From assembly GCF_014652355.1 (NCBI RefSeq), contig NZ_BMYQ01000009.1, positions 62,001 to 126,000 of the forward strand: a DNA stretch of 64,000 nt. The letters run 5' to 3'. The notes under the pieces were generated by a model. It was not told where the DNA came from and ran no database searches. It worked only from the letters and a program-made list of their open reading frames with translations. The position numbers and the translations under genes were made by a program. The first letter of the stretch is position 1. Each line of letters starts with the position of its first letter. This document shows, piece by piece, positions 9,971 through 17,188 of the stretch. Origin of the DNA: Gemmobacter lanyuensis. GTDB taxonomy: Bacteria > Pseudomonadota > Alphaproteobacteria > Rhodobacterales > Rhodobacteraceae.

Positions 9971-10492
9971 TTACTCCTCGGGATCGTGGGGCAGAAGGGA
10001 CAGAAGGTCGGCGCCATCCGGCAGGTCGAGCGCGATCTCTTCCTGCGCGGCCATTTCGGCGTCGTAATCCTCGCGTCGCCAGATCTGGAAGGTATCGAGA
10101 GTGCCTGCAAAGGTCGCCTCGGCCCCATCCTTCAGAGCGTCGGAATCCAGCCCCACGCGTTCGCGCACCTTGGGCGGCAGCACGATCCGGCCATCGTCAT
10201 CGACCTCGACCAGCTGCGACAGGGTGATGTAATTGCGTTCCAGCGCCTTGCGCTGCGGGCTGCCTGCGGGCAGGCGGCGGATGCGCGCCTCAAGGCGCTT
10301 CATCTCGGCGATGGTATAGCATTCGACGAACTGGCGCGCAGCACCCCCGCCGTAGACCATCACGAATTTCGGGCGGCTGCCGTCAAAGGCGGGGTCGCCA
10401 GCTTCGAGGACGCGCCGGAACGACGCCGGGATCGAAACCCGCGCCTTCCCGTCAACCTTTTGGTTGAACTCGCCTCTGAATGCTTCTGACAC
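9971..10492 (-). CDS. mraZ: Transcriptional regulator MraZ
   Basis: MraZ is an AbrB/SpoVT-fold DNA-binding protein that forms ring oligomers and represses its own dcw operon in other bacteria. I start it at the GTG at 10492 (VSEAFRGEFNQK), preceded by AGAGGG, giving 173 residues. A longer in-frame reading exists but would run through the terminator hairpin at 10583-10616. Both swapped-hairpin repeats are visible, each with the DxxxR signature: FNQKVDGKARVSIP near residue 7 and LVEVDDDGRIVLPP. It heads the operon; possible targets are the TGGGA repeats at 11106-11173. Confidence 0.93.
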   Translation of the reverse strand: MSEAFRGEFNQKVDGKARVSIPASFRRVLEAGDPAFDGSRPKFVMVYGGGAARQFVECYTIAEMKRLEARIRRLPAGSPQRKALERNYITLSQLVEVDDDGRIVLPPKVRERVGLDSDALKDGAEATFAGTLDTFQIWRREDYDAEMAAQEEIALDLPDGADLLSLLPHDPEE

Positions 10493-10572
10493 GACCCTCT
10501 GTCCCAGTCCGGCCTGTTTTTGCCTGCCCCGGCCCCCAAGCCGCGGCGTTTTGTTTGTTTGCTTGCCGACCC

Positions 10573-10616
10573 GAATGAAAACGGCGGACCGGGCGGCTGC
10601 CACTGCCCGATCCGCC
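10573..10616 (-). terminator. Intrinsic terminator inside the mraZ leader
   Basis: On the minus strand a 12-bp stem (10605-10616 with 10583-10594, one G-U pair) closes a 10-nt loop and is followed by GTTTTCATTC. It lies about 80 nt upstream of the mraZ start codon and inside the presumed transcript. It would therefore release a short RNA and lower read-through into the dcw genes. Confidence 0.82.
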
Positions 10617-10866
10617 GACTGTCCCATCGCTGGGTCGGCCCGGCTGCGCGTGCCACCTGGGGGAGATGTCTGCTCGCCCGCGCGCCGGTCGTATTTGGGA
10701 TGACAGAGGGGCCTGTATGAAACCTGCTTTTCGCCTGTGGGGTCTTAGCGCCCCGTGTTTTCAATTTCCCGCCGTCATCCGGTAAGACAGGGATGCCACG
10801 GGAAATCATGGGACGCAACGGTTTTTTCTGGACCACATTGGGGCAGAGCGGCCGCAAATCAGGCGC
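10578..10866 (-). ncRNA. UpsM-like small RNA from the dcw 5' leader
   Basis: The segment upstream of mraZ looks like a structured leader that ends in an intrinsic terminator (10573-10616). Inside it are a hairpin with 8-bp arms ATTTCCCG/CGGGAAAT (10764-10771 and 10799-10806) with a nested CATCC/GGATG stem, and a GGGG/CCCC stem near 10738-10755. With the candidate promoter at 10873-10900 the RNA would be about 290 nt. From memory, Rhodobacter sphaeroides makes an abundant sRNA, UpsM, from exactly this position. Homology is inferred from position and architecture, not from an alignment. The 5' end is approximate. Confidence 0.6.
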
Positions 10867-10872
10867 TGACAC

Positions 10873-10900
10873 AGTATATAGTCCGCCTTCGGCCATTAAG
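10873..10900 (-). promoter_or_regulatory. Candidate promoter of the dcw leader
   Basis: On the minus strand a TATACT -10 (10873-10878) and a weak CTTAAT -35 (10895-10900) are separated by 16 bp. Transcription would start near 10866, about 375 nt before the mraZ start codon. The -10 is good and the -35 is poor. Confidence 0.4.
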
Positions 10901-11052
10901 CCGCCTAATTGTGGCGAAACACGGCTTCGTGATACACTAGATATAGGTCAGCCAAAAGATTGGCCCGGGCACCCATAAGATCCCGGTGAAACGCCTGAAG
11001 ATCGCCCGGCAACTGCCGGAAACTGTGAATAAACCCGAAATCACGCCCATTT

Positions 11053-11080
11053 CCCGTGAAATCCCGGCGAAATTCACGGG
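11053..11080. repeat. Inverted repeat CCCGTGAA/TTCACGGG
   Basis: Two perfect 8-bp arms (11053-11060 and 11073-11080) separated by 12 bp sit between mrp and the dcw leader. No gene covers them. The symmetry suits a dimeric DNA-binding protein, or a hairpin if transcribed. The rest of 10901-11105 shows no gene. Confidence 0.5.
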
Positions 11081-11105
11081 CCGGTGATTCGGCGCGATCC
11101 GCCGC

Positions 11106-11173
11106 TCCCACCGGATTCCATGGCGGACCATGCGGGCCGTCCCATGCATTCCCAGCCGTCCCATCCGATCCCG
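11106..11173 (-). promoter_or_regulatory. 10-bp-phased TGGGA repeats, possible MraZ boxes
   Basis: On the dcw coding strand TGGGA occurs at 11159-11163, 11150-11154, 11140-11144 and 11106-11110, with CGGGA at 11169-11173. Steps are 10, 9, 10 and then 34 bp, with weaker TGGAA and TGGTC at 11116-11120 and 11126-11130 in 10-bp phase. Enterobacterial MraZ is known to bind TGGGN repeats separated by 5 bp, which this matches. The array is far (over 600 bp) from mraZ, so the promoter it serves is unclear. Confidence 0.45.
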
Positions 11174-11180
11174 TGGCCCC

Positions 11181-11217
11181 AATAGAAAGCGCCGCGCCCC
11201 GGGTGGGGACGCGGCGC
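11181..11217 (-). terminator. Intrinsic terminator of mrp
   Basis: On the minus strand a stem of GCGCCGCG plus CCCC pairs with GGGG plus CGCGGCGC (11189-11217, one bulged T) and is followed by TTTCTATT. It lies 22 bp after the mrp stop and separates mrp from the dcw control region. Confidence 0.75.
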
Positions 11218-11239
11218 CGGGGCCGTCTGGCCCTGTGGA

Positions 11240-12310
11240 TCAGGCCATGCCACCTTCAACCATGCGGCGGGCAAGGCGGGCATAGGCATCGGACATGGCG
11301 CCCGCCCCCGCGGCAATCGGGGTGCCGGCATCGCCTGCAAGGCGGGTCTCAAGATCCAGCGGCAGTTCCCCGAGGAAGGGCACGCCCATCTTTTGCGCCT
11401 CGGCCGCGACACCGCCATGGCCGAAGAGATGCGCCTCATGTCCGCAATTGGGGCAGACATAGGTGGACATGTTCTCGATCAGGCCCAGCACCGGCACCTT
11501 CAACTTGCCGAACATATCCAGCGCCTTGCGCGCGTCCAGCATCGCCACGTCCTGCGGGGTGGACACGACCACCGCCCCGGTCAGCGCGAACCGCTGCGCC
11601 AAGGTCAGCTGAATGTCGCCCGTGCCCGGCGGCAGGTCGATCAGCAGGACATCCAGCTCGCCCCATTGCACCTGTTCGATCAGCTGTTGCAGCGCGCCCA
11701 TCAGCATCGGGCCGCGCCAGATCACCGCCTCATCCTCTTTCAGCATGAAGCCGATGGACATGACGGTCACGCCATGGGCCTGGAGCGGGATGATGGTCTT
11801 GCCGTCCGGGCTGGCGGGGCGCTTGTTCACACCCATCATGCGCGGCTGGCTGGGGCCATAGATATCGGCATCCAGCAGCCCGACGCGCCGCCCCTGCCGC
11901 GCGAGCGCGACCGCAAGGTTGGACGAGACGGTCGATTTCCCCACCCCACCCTTGCCCGAGCCGATGGCGATGATGCGGTCGATCCCGCTTACCCGTTTCG
12001 GCCCGCCCTGATGTGGTGTCGGATGCCCGCCCACCTTCAGGCTGGGGGCTGCCGGTTTCGCGCCACCATGCGCGGTCATGACGATCTGCACGCGCGAAAC
12101 ACCCGGCAGCGCCTTCAGTGCAGCCTCGGCCTGGGCCTGCGCCGGGGCCAACGACCGCGCCGCATCCGCGCTTTCGGCCTCAATCACGAAGCTGATGGTG
12201 CCATCCTCAACCCGCAGCGCCCGAATCAAATCGCGCGACACCAGCGTCCCCCCACCCGGGAGGCCAAGGTCCGACAGCGTTTTCAGAACGGTTTCGCGCG
12301 TGATATCCAT
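11240..12310 (-). CDS. mrp: Fe-S cluster carrier ATPase Mrp (ApbC family)
   Basis: Mrp/ApbC is a P-loop ATPase that binds and delivers [4Fe-4S] clusters to target enzymes. I start it at the ATG at 12310 (MDITRETVL), preceded by GGAGA, giving 356 residues; an upstream in-frame start adds 26 residues unlike the family. An N-terminal MIP18-like domain (about 1-90) is followed by the deviant Walker [11 protein letters not shown] (117-126) and the cluster-binding CPNC pair (C286, C289). It is transcribed alone, divergent from the DUF1127/sRNA locus. Confidence 0.93.
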   Translation of the reverse strand: MDITRETVLKTLSDLGLPGGGTLVSRDLIRALRVEDGTISFVIEAESADAARSLAPAQAQAEAALKALPGVSRVQIVMTAHGGAKPAAPSLKVGGHPTPHQGGPKRVSGIDRIIAIGSGKGGVGKSTVSSNLAVALARQGRRVGLLDADIYGPSQPRMMGVNKRPASPDGKTIIPLQAHGVTVMSIGFMLKEDEAVIWRGPMLMGALQQLIEQVQWGELDVLLIDLPPGTGDIQLTLAQRFALTGAVVVSTPQDVAMLDARKALDMFGKLKVPVLGLIENMSTYVCPNCGHEAHLFGHGGVAAEAQKMGVPFLGELPLDLETRLAGDAGTPIAAGAGAMSDAYARLARRMVEGGMA

Positions 12311-12473
12311 GTTTCGATCTCCGATCTTTGGGCGCCAAACTTCCGCAGCCACCGCGAAAGGGCAAGGGGCGGTTGACCAGATGTACAAAATTTGGGCAGA
12401 TCGCCCAATGACGCTACCGGCAGTCGTGATTAGTTATGCGTCATCCGCATAGCCGCAATGCGGCGAGTCCGGA

Positions 12474-12501
12474 TTGTGCAGGTGCAGCAAATGCCCCATT
12501 T
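12474..12501 (+). promoter_or_regulatory. RpoH-type (heat-shock sigma) promoter of the DUF1127/sRNA locus
   Basis: A TTGTGC -35 (12474-12479) and a CCCCATTT -10 (12494-12501) are 14 bp apart. The -10 matches the sigma-32 consensus CCCCATNT exactly. It lies about 80 bp before the DUF1127 start. From memory, the homologous Rhodobacter sphaeroides locus is driven by RpoHI/RpoHII, which fits. Confidence 0.6.
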
Positions 12502-12582
12502 TGGGTTCAACGAAACGGCGCGGGTCGGACGACAGACCGAAACAGCCCCAGCCGATCATCGAACGACACAAGGCAAACCGAA

Positions 12583-12798
12583 ATGGCTTTTGTAAACACG
12601 ACCCGCATCGCACAAGACAGCTTCGGCGACCGCGCCGAACGCTTCTTCGCCTCGATCCGCAAATCGCTGGCACAGCGCGCGATCTACCGTCAAACCGTGC
12701 GTGAACTGAACGCGCTTTCGGCCAAGGAACTGGAAGATCTGGGCATGCACCGCTCCATGATCACCGACCTGGCCCGCGAAGCCGCCTACGGGAAATAA
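12583..12798 (+). CDS. DUF1127 small protein, CcaF1-like
   Basis: A 71-residue basic protein. Its C-terminal half (YRQTVRELNALSAKELEDLGMHRSMITDLAREAAY) is the DUF1127 domain: a helical, arginine-rich segment with the conserved L-x-x-L-xx-KEL-x-DLG pattern. I take the ATG at 12583; an in-frame start about 150 bp earlier would read through the promoter. The RNA hairpin array follows 10 bp after the stop, so the array probably lies in its 3' region and shares its promoter. In R. sphaeroides the matching protein, CcaF1, is described as an RNA-binding factor in sRNA processing and stress responses. That function is transferred by synteny and family, not shown here. Confidence 0.85.
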   Translation: MAFVNTTRIAQDSFGDRAERFFASIRKSLAQRAIYRQTVRELNALSAKELEDLGMHRSMITDLAREAAYGK

Positions 12799-12808
12799 GA
12801 TTTCCTGC

Positions 12809-12875
12809 CTGGCCCTCTCCTCCTCCCTGGGGCCAGCAGCGAGAGCGACGATGCCACTCCTCCCGGTGTCGTCGC
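12809..12875 (+). ncRNA. Cuckoo/CcsR-like RNA, pair A
   Basis: Two hairpins with pyrimidine loops. The first (12809-12836) has a 7-bp stem CTGGCCC/GGGCCAG around a loop holding CTCCTCCTCCC. The second (12845-12875) has GCGACGA/TCGTCGC with an inner CAC/GTG and the shorter loop motif CTCCTCCC. The exposed CCUCC matches the anti-Shine-Dalgarno sequence of 16S rRNA, so the RNA could pair with ribosome-binding sites. A linker with a small GGAAG/CTTCC hairpin (12884-12899) follows. The two-hairpin form and position after DUF1127 match the cuckoo/CcsR family as I recall it. Confidence 0.75.
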
Positions 12876-12906
12876 AAGAATAGGGAAGTCCCGGCTTCCA
12901 GACAGA

Positions 12907-12977
12907 TTGCGCGGCTCCTCCTCCTCCCTGAGCCGGACGCAAAGCGGCGGTCCCCTCCTCCTCCCTGGGATCGTCGC
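12907..12977 (+). ncRNA. Cuckoo/CcsR-like RNA, pair B
   Basis: The first hairpin (12907-12942) pairs TTGCG and CGGCTC with GAGCCG and CGCAA, with a 2-nt bulge. The second (12944-12977) has an 11-bp stem, GCGGCGGTCCC with GGGATCGTCGC, including two G-U pairs. Both loops are CTCCTCCTCCCT. The G-U pairs and the covariation with other units argue for RNA structure rather than chance repeats. The linker after it carries a GGGGC/GCCCC hairpin (12987-13000). Confidence 0.78.
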
Positions 12978-13013
12978 GAGCCTACAGGGGCAGAAGCCCC
13001 GAACTGGATCCTC

Positions 13014-13078
13014 GGCCCCTCCTCCTCCCTGGGCCTTGGGTTCTGCGGCGGCCCCCTCCTCCTCCCTGGGGTCGCCGC
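13014..13078 (+). ncRNA. Cuckoo/CcsR-like RNA, pair C
   Basis: First hairpin 13014-13035, stem GGCCC/GGGCC. Second hairpin 13045-13078, an 11-bp stem GCGGCGGCCCC with GGGGTCGCCGC, one G-U pair. Both loops are the 12-nt CTCCTCCTCCCT. The following linker holds a GGGCGC/GCGCCC hairpin (13091-13105) and then GAACnnGATCC, the same arrangement as in the linker before this pair. Confidence 0.78.
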
Positions 13079-13114
13079 CCTCCCCTTTCCGGGCGCCAAG
13101 CGCCCGAACAAGAT

Positions 13115-13181
13115 CCTTGGCCCCTCCTCCTCCCTGGGTCATGGAACCTGCGAAGCCCCCTCCTCCTCCCTAGGGCGACGC
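13115..13181 (+). ncRNA. Cuckoo/CcsR-like RNA, pair D
   Basis: First hairpin 13115-13144: GGCCC/GGGTC extended by CC and GG with one T-T mismatch. Second hairpin 13150-13181: GCG and GCCC pair with GGGC and CGC across an AA/GA internal loop. The loops again carry CTCCTCCTCCC. Stems are weaker than in pairs B and C, but the loops are unchanged, so selection seems to act on the loop. Only 10 nt separate it from pair E. Confidence 0.75.
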
Positions 13182-13191
13182 GCAAGACAGA

Positions 13192-13270
13192 TGCCGCCCC
13201 TCCTCCTCCCTGGGCGGTCACTGACGGAACGGCGGCCCCCCTCCTCCTCCCTGGGTGCCGCCGTTTTCCG
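13192..13270 (+). ncRNA. Cuckoo/CcsR-like RNA, pair E, with terminator
   Basis: First hairpin 13192-13219, stem CCGCCC/GGGCGG extended by TG/CA around a T bulge. Second hairpin 13229-13264, ACGGCGGC/GCCGCCGT plus an inner CCC/GGG. Both loops hold CTCCTCCTCCCT. The second hairpin is followed directly by TTTTCCGTTTC, so it doubles as the Rho-independent terminator of the whole locus. This gives a transcript of roughly 760 nt from the promoter at 12474-12501. Confidence 0.78.
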
Positions 13271-13376
13271 TTTCGGGGACCGGTTTTCACCCCCGCTTGC
13301 CCCTTGCATCACCGCCGCCGCGCGGCCAAGGTCCGGCCAAACCGCGACCAAAGCCAGACTGCGACCGAAGGATGTG

Positions 13377-14519
13377 ATGCGCCTTTCCCTGATTTCCGCC
13401 GCCCTTGTTGCCGCCCTGGTGGGCTATGGCTCGACCATCGCGCTGGTGCTGGCTGCCGCGCAGGCGGTGGGGGCCACGCCTGCACAGACCACAAGCTGGG
13501 TGCTGGCGATCTGCCTGGGCAAGGCACTGGGGTCGGCGGTGCTGAGCTGGCAGACCCGCGTGCCGGTGGTGCTGGCCTGGTCCACCCCCGGGGCCGCGCT
13601 CATTGCAGCAACCCACGGCATCACCATGCCGCAGGCGGTGGGGGCCTTTGTGCTTGCCGGGGTGCTGGTCGCATTGACCGGGGCGCTGCGCCCGCTGGGG
13701 CGGCTGGTCGCACTGATCCCCGATGGCATCGCGGGGGGCATGCTGGCCGGGGTGCTGCTGCCGTTTTGCCTGAAACTGCCAGCCAGCGCGGGCGCCCTGC
13801 CCCTGCTGATTCTGCCCGTGGCGCTGCTCTTCGCGCTGGTGCGTCTGAAGAACCCGGCGATTGCGGTGCTGGTGGCGCTGGCGGCCGGGGTTGCCGGGGC
13901 CTTTGCGCTGGGGCTGGCGGGTCCGGTGGATCTGACCCTGCCCTGGCCCAACCTGACCTTCATCGCGCCCGCGTTTGACCCCGCCGTGCTGGCGGGCCTC
14001 GCGCTGCCGCTCTACCTTGTCACCATGGCTTCGCAGAACCTGCCGGGCTTCGCCACGCTGCGCGCCGCAGGGTATGAACCGCCTGTGCGCGCGGGGCTGG
14101 GTGTCACCGGGGGGATTTCCGCGGTGATCGGGCTGTTTGGCGCGCATACGATTTCGATGGCCGCAATTACGGCCGCGATCTGTCTGGGCGATGATGTCCA
14201 CCCCGACCGCAATCGCCGCTGGGTGGTGGGGCTGGTCTATGCCGGGGTCTGGGTTGGGCTGGGCGTGCTAAGCCCGCTGATCCTGGCCATGCTTTCCGCG
14301 CTTCCGACTGAATTGATCACCGCCATCGTGGCCTTGGCGCTGCTTGGCCCCTTCATGGGGGCCGCGACAGGGGCCTTCGGCGCGGCGGAAACCCGCTTTC
14401 CCGCCGCGATCACGCTGGCCGTCACCGCATCGGGCACCCCCGCACTGGGGATCGGCGCGGCGTTTTGGGGGCTGATAGCGGGGCTTCTGGTTCATGCACT
14501 GAACCGCCTGCCCCGCTGA
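13377..14519 (+). CDS. BenE-family benzoate/H+ symporter-like transporter
   Basis: A 380-residue integral membrane protein with about eleven to twelve hydrophobic segments, the length and pattern of BenE transporters. Conserved parts include PVVLAWSTPGAAL early and the NLPGFATLRAAGY loop near the middle. No benzoate catabolic genes are nearby, so the substrate is uncertain. I start it at the ATG at 13377; longer readings run into the RNA hairpin array. It converges on the uvrD-like gene with no gap between stop codons. Confidence 0.85.
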   Translation: MRLSLISAALVAALVGYGSTIALVLAAAQAVGATPAQTTSWVLAICLGKALGSAVLSWQTRVPVVLAWSTPGAALIAATHGITMPQAVGAFVLAGVLVALTGALRPLGRLVALIPDGIAGGMLAGVLLPFCLKLPASAGALPLLILPVALLFALVRLKNPAIAVLVALAAGVAGAFALGLAGPVDLTLPWPNLTFIAPAFDPAVLAGLALPLYLVTMASQNLPGFATLRAAGYEPPVRAGLGVTGGISAVIGLFGAHTISMAAITAAICLGDDVHPDRNRRWVVGLVYAGVWVGLGVLSPLILAMLSALPTELITAIVALALLGPFMGAATGAFGAAETRFPAAITLAVTASGTPALGIGAAFWGLIAGLLVHALNRLPR

Positions 14520-16952
14520 TCAGAAGGGCACGTCGCCGGCCTCGGTCGCGGGGGTCACGAACCCTGCGACCACCTTCTTGACCCCGGCCTTTTCGAAATC
14601 GACATCCAGCTTGTCGCCCTCGATCCCGGCGACGGTGCCATAGCCGAATTTCTGGTGGAACACGCGGTCCCCTTCGGTGAACCGCGCCACGGCATTCAGG
14701 TCGATCACGCTGGAGCGGCTTTCGCGCGGCTGCGCAATGGGGCGCGTGGTGCTGCGATCCTGCAGACGCTTCCATCCGGGTGAATTGTAGACATCCGCCC
14801 GGGTCGCGCGCTCTTCGATCCGCGATCCGCCGCCAAAGCCCGCCCCCATGCCCGCCGCGCCATAGCCACCGCCATAAAGACCGGGCGGCGTCAGCACATC
14901 GACATGACGGTCGGGCAGTTCATCAATGAAGCGCGAGGGCAGCTGGCTTTGCCATTGCCCATAGACCCGACGGTTCGCCGCAAAGCTTATGGTGCAAAGC
15001 GTTTCGGCCCGCGTGATCCCGACATAGGCCAGCCGCCGCTCCTCCTCGAGGCCCTTGAGACCGCTTTCATCCATGCTGCGCTGACTGGGGAACAGCCCGT
15101 CCTCCCACCCCGGCAGGAAGACCACCGGAAATTCGAGCCCCTTGGCCGCATGCAGGGTCATGATGCTGACCTTTTCGGTCGCATCCTGCGAATCGTTGTC
15201 CATGATCAACGAGACGTGTTCGAGAAACCCCTGCAGCCCGTCGAACTGTTCCAGCGCCTTGACGAGTTCCTTGAGGTTTTCCAGACGGCCCGGTGCCTCG
15301 GGCGTCTTGTCGTTCTGCCACATCGAGGTGTAGCCCGATTCCTCAAGGATGGTTTCGGCCAGCCGCACATGGCTGTGGTCGCGGTTCGGCGCCGTGTCGG
15401 GCAGCATCGGTTCGATCACCGCATCCGCAAGCTCGGGCCGGGTGTTCAGCACCGCAGCGTGCCACCGGTCGATCCCTTCGACAAAGGCGCGCAGCTGCCC
15501 CGCCCCCTTGCCGCCGATCCCGCCCTTGGCCAGCAATTCGCGCGCACCTTCCAGCAGGCTGACGCCGCTGCTGCGGGCCATGCGCTGAATTTCCTGCTGC
15601 GCCTTGTCACCAAGGCCGCGCTTGGGCGTGTTCACCACACGTTCAAAGGCCAGATCATCATCGGGGCTGACGGCGAGGCGGAAATAGGCCATCGCATCGC
15701 GGATTTCGAGCCGTTCATAGAACCGCGGGCCGCCGATGACGCGATAGGGCAGGCCGATGGTCAGGAACCGGTCTTCGAACGCGCGCATCTGATGGCTGGC
15801 GCGCACCAGAATCGCCTGATCATTCAGGCTGACCGGCGCCAGCTGCCGGGTGCCGCGTTGCAGGGCCTCGATCTCGTCCCCGATCCAGCGGGCTTCTTCC
15901 TCGCCGTCCCAATGGCCGATGAGGCGGACCTTCTCTCCCCCGCGCGCCTCGGTCCAGAGCGTCTTGCCCAGACGGCCCGAATTCGCCTCGATCACGCCCG
16001 AAGCGGCGGCAAGGATATGTTCGGTCGAGCGGTAGTTCTGTTCGAGGCGAATCACCTCGGCCCCGGGGAAATCCTTTTCGAACCGCAGGATGTTGCCCAC
16101 CTCGGCCCCGCGCCAGCCGTAGATCGACTGATCGTCATCCCCCACGCAACAGATGTTGCGATGGCCCTGCGCCAGAAGCCGCAGCCACAGATACTGGGCC
16201 ACGTTGGTATCCTGATATTCATCCACCATGATGTAGCGCAGCCAGCGCTGATACTGTTCGAGGATATCGGGATAGGTCTGGAAGATGGTGACGCAATGCA
16301 GCAGAAGGTCGCCGAAATCGCAGGCGTTCAGGCTGCGAAGCCGTTCCTGATAACGGTCGTAAAGCTCGGTCCCGCGGTTGTTGAACCCCGCCGCCTCGGA
16401 GCTGGGCACCTTGGCAGGCGTCCAGGCGCGGTTCTTCCAATGGTCGATCAGCCCGGCGAGCTGCCGCGCGGGCCAGCGCTTTTCATCCATATTGGCCGCA
16501 ACGATCAGCTGCTTGAGAAGGCGAAGCTGATCATCGGTATCCAGAATGGTGAAGTTCGACTTCAGCCCCACCAGTTCGGCATGGCGGCGCAGGATGCGCA
16601 CGCTGATCGAATGGAAAGTGCCCATCCAGGGCATCCCTTCAACCGCCGCGCCCAGCATGCGGCCGACGCGCTCTTTCATTTCGCGCGCGGCCTTGTTGGT
16701 GAAGGTCACGGCCAGAATCTCATTCGGGCGGGCCTTGCCCGTCATCAGCAGATGCACGATGCGCGAGGTCAGCGCCTTGGTCTTGCCCGTGCCCGCCCCG
16801 GCGAGCATCAGGACCGGCCCGTCCGTGGCCAGCACCGCCGCGCGTTGCGCCGGGTTCAGATCATCCAGATAGGGCGCAGGCCGCGCCGACATGGCACGTT
16901 GCGACAGGGGGATTGCGGCCTCGAAGGCGTCCGATTCATCATATCCGCTCAT
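14520..16952 (-). CDS. uvrD: UvrD/PcrA-type 3'-5' DNA helicase
   Basis: An 810-residue superfamily 1A helicase used in nucleotide-excision and mismatch repair. Motifs in order: LNPAQRAAV (Q motif), Walker A GAGTGKT (52-58), DEYQDTN (Walker B), DDQSIYGWRGA, QNYRS, TLHAAKGLEF and VGITRAE. The C-terminal tail has a Gly-rich linker and a final module with a basic-aromatic pattern (RVFHQKFGYGTVAGIEGDKL), as in PcrA/UvrD tails that contact RNA polymerase. I use the ATG at 16952; an equally placed start 20 codons later (MSARPAP) cannot be excluded. It is transcribed alone. Confidence 0.92.
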   Translation of the reverse strand: MSGYDESDAFEAAIPLSQRAMSARPAPYLDDLNPAQRAAVLATDGPVLMLAGAGTGKTKALTSRIVHLLMTGKARPNEILAVTFTNKAAREMKERVGRMLGAAVEGMPWMGTFHSISVRILRRHAELVGLKSNFTILDTDDQLRLLKQLIVAANMDEKRWPARQLAGLIDHWKNRAWTPAKVPSSEAAGFNNRGTELYDRYQERLRSLNACDFGDLLLHCVTIFQTYPDILEQYQRWLRYIMVDEYQDTNVAQYLWLRLLAQGHRNICCVGDDDQSIYGWRGAEVGNILRFEKDFPGAEVIRLEQNYRSTEHILAAASGVIEANSGRLGKTLWTEARGGEKVRLIGHWDGEEEARWIGDEIEALQRGTRQLAPVSLNDQAILVRASHQMRAFEDRFLTIGLPYRVIGGPRFYERLEIRDAMAYFRLAVSPDDDLAFERVVNTPKRGLGDKAQQEIQRMARSSGVSLLEGARELLAKGGIGGKGAGQLRAFVEGIDRWHAAVLNTRPELADAVIEPMLPDTAPNRDHSHVRLAETILEESGYTSMWQNDKTPEAPGRLENLKELVKALEQFDGLQGFLEHVSLIMDNDSQDATEKVSIMTLHAAKGLEFPVVFLPGWEDGLFPSQRSMDESGLKGLEEERRLAYVGITRAETLCTISFAANRRVYGQWQSQLPSRFIDELPDRHVDVLTPPGLYGGGYGAAGMGAGFGGGSRIEERATRADVYNSPGWKRLQDRSTTRPIAQPRESRSSVIDLNAVARFTEGDRVFHQKFGYGTVAGIEGDKLDVDFEKAGVKKVVAGFVTPATEAGDVPF

Positions 16953-17012
16953 GCCCGTCAGGATAGAGCCTTCGCCCGGGGTTGGAAAGACCGCGTTCTT
17001 TGAATGTTCCAG

Positions 17013-17042
17013 GTTAGCGCAATCATTTGCGTTAGCGCTAAC
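17013..17042. promoter_or_regulatory. LacI-family operator pair upstream of pyc
   Basis: GTTAGCGCTAAC at 17031-17042 is a perfect 12-bp palindrome with the central CG step typical of LacI-family operators. A related degenerate copy, GTTAGCGCAATC, lies at 17013-17024. They sit between uvrD and pyc, about 150 bp before the pyc start. Alphaproteobacterial LacI-type regulators of central carbon metabolism (CceR/PckR) have similar sites, and pyruvate carboxylase would be a sensible target. The regulator is inferred. Confidence 0.55.
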
Positions 17043-17188
17043 AGATAAAACTTAGCTGGCCGAGTTTGCAGTCGCAAATCTGTCCTGAATATTTCGCAAA
17101 ACTTTGCAATTAGGTCGTCGGCTGCCCTTGCGCCGCACCGCAGCGCCCCTAAAGTGGCGCCGCAAATGCCGCATTCGGGGAGGGTGTC

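Noticed and set aside
10492-10627. Longer mraZ reading starting at 10627.
   Set aside because: It would translate through the intrinsic terminator hairpin at 10583-10616, and the extra 45 residues match nothing in the MraZ family.
12800-13270. CRISPR array, suggested by evenly spaced similar repeats.
   Set aside because: Repeats are hairpin loops with varying stems, intervals are short and partly homologous, and there are no cas genes nearby.
12800-13300. Long minus-strand and plus-strand open frames across the CCTCCTCC array that could look like a repeat protein.
   Set aside because: The frames arise from the pyrimidine repeats. The base-paired stems, G-U pairs and final terminator explain the region as RNA, and the translated products have no recognisable family.
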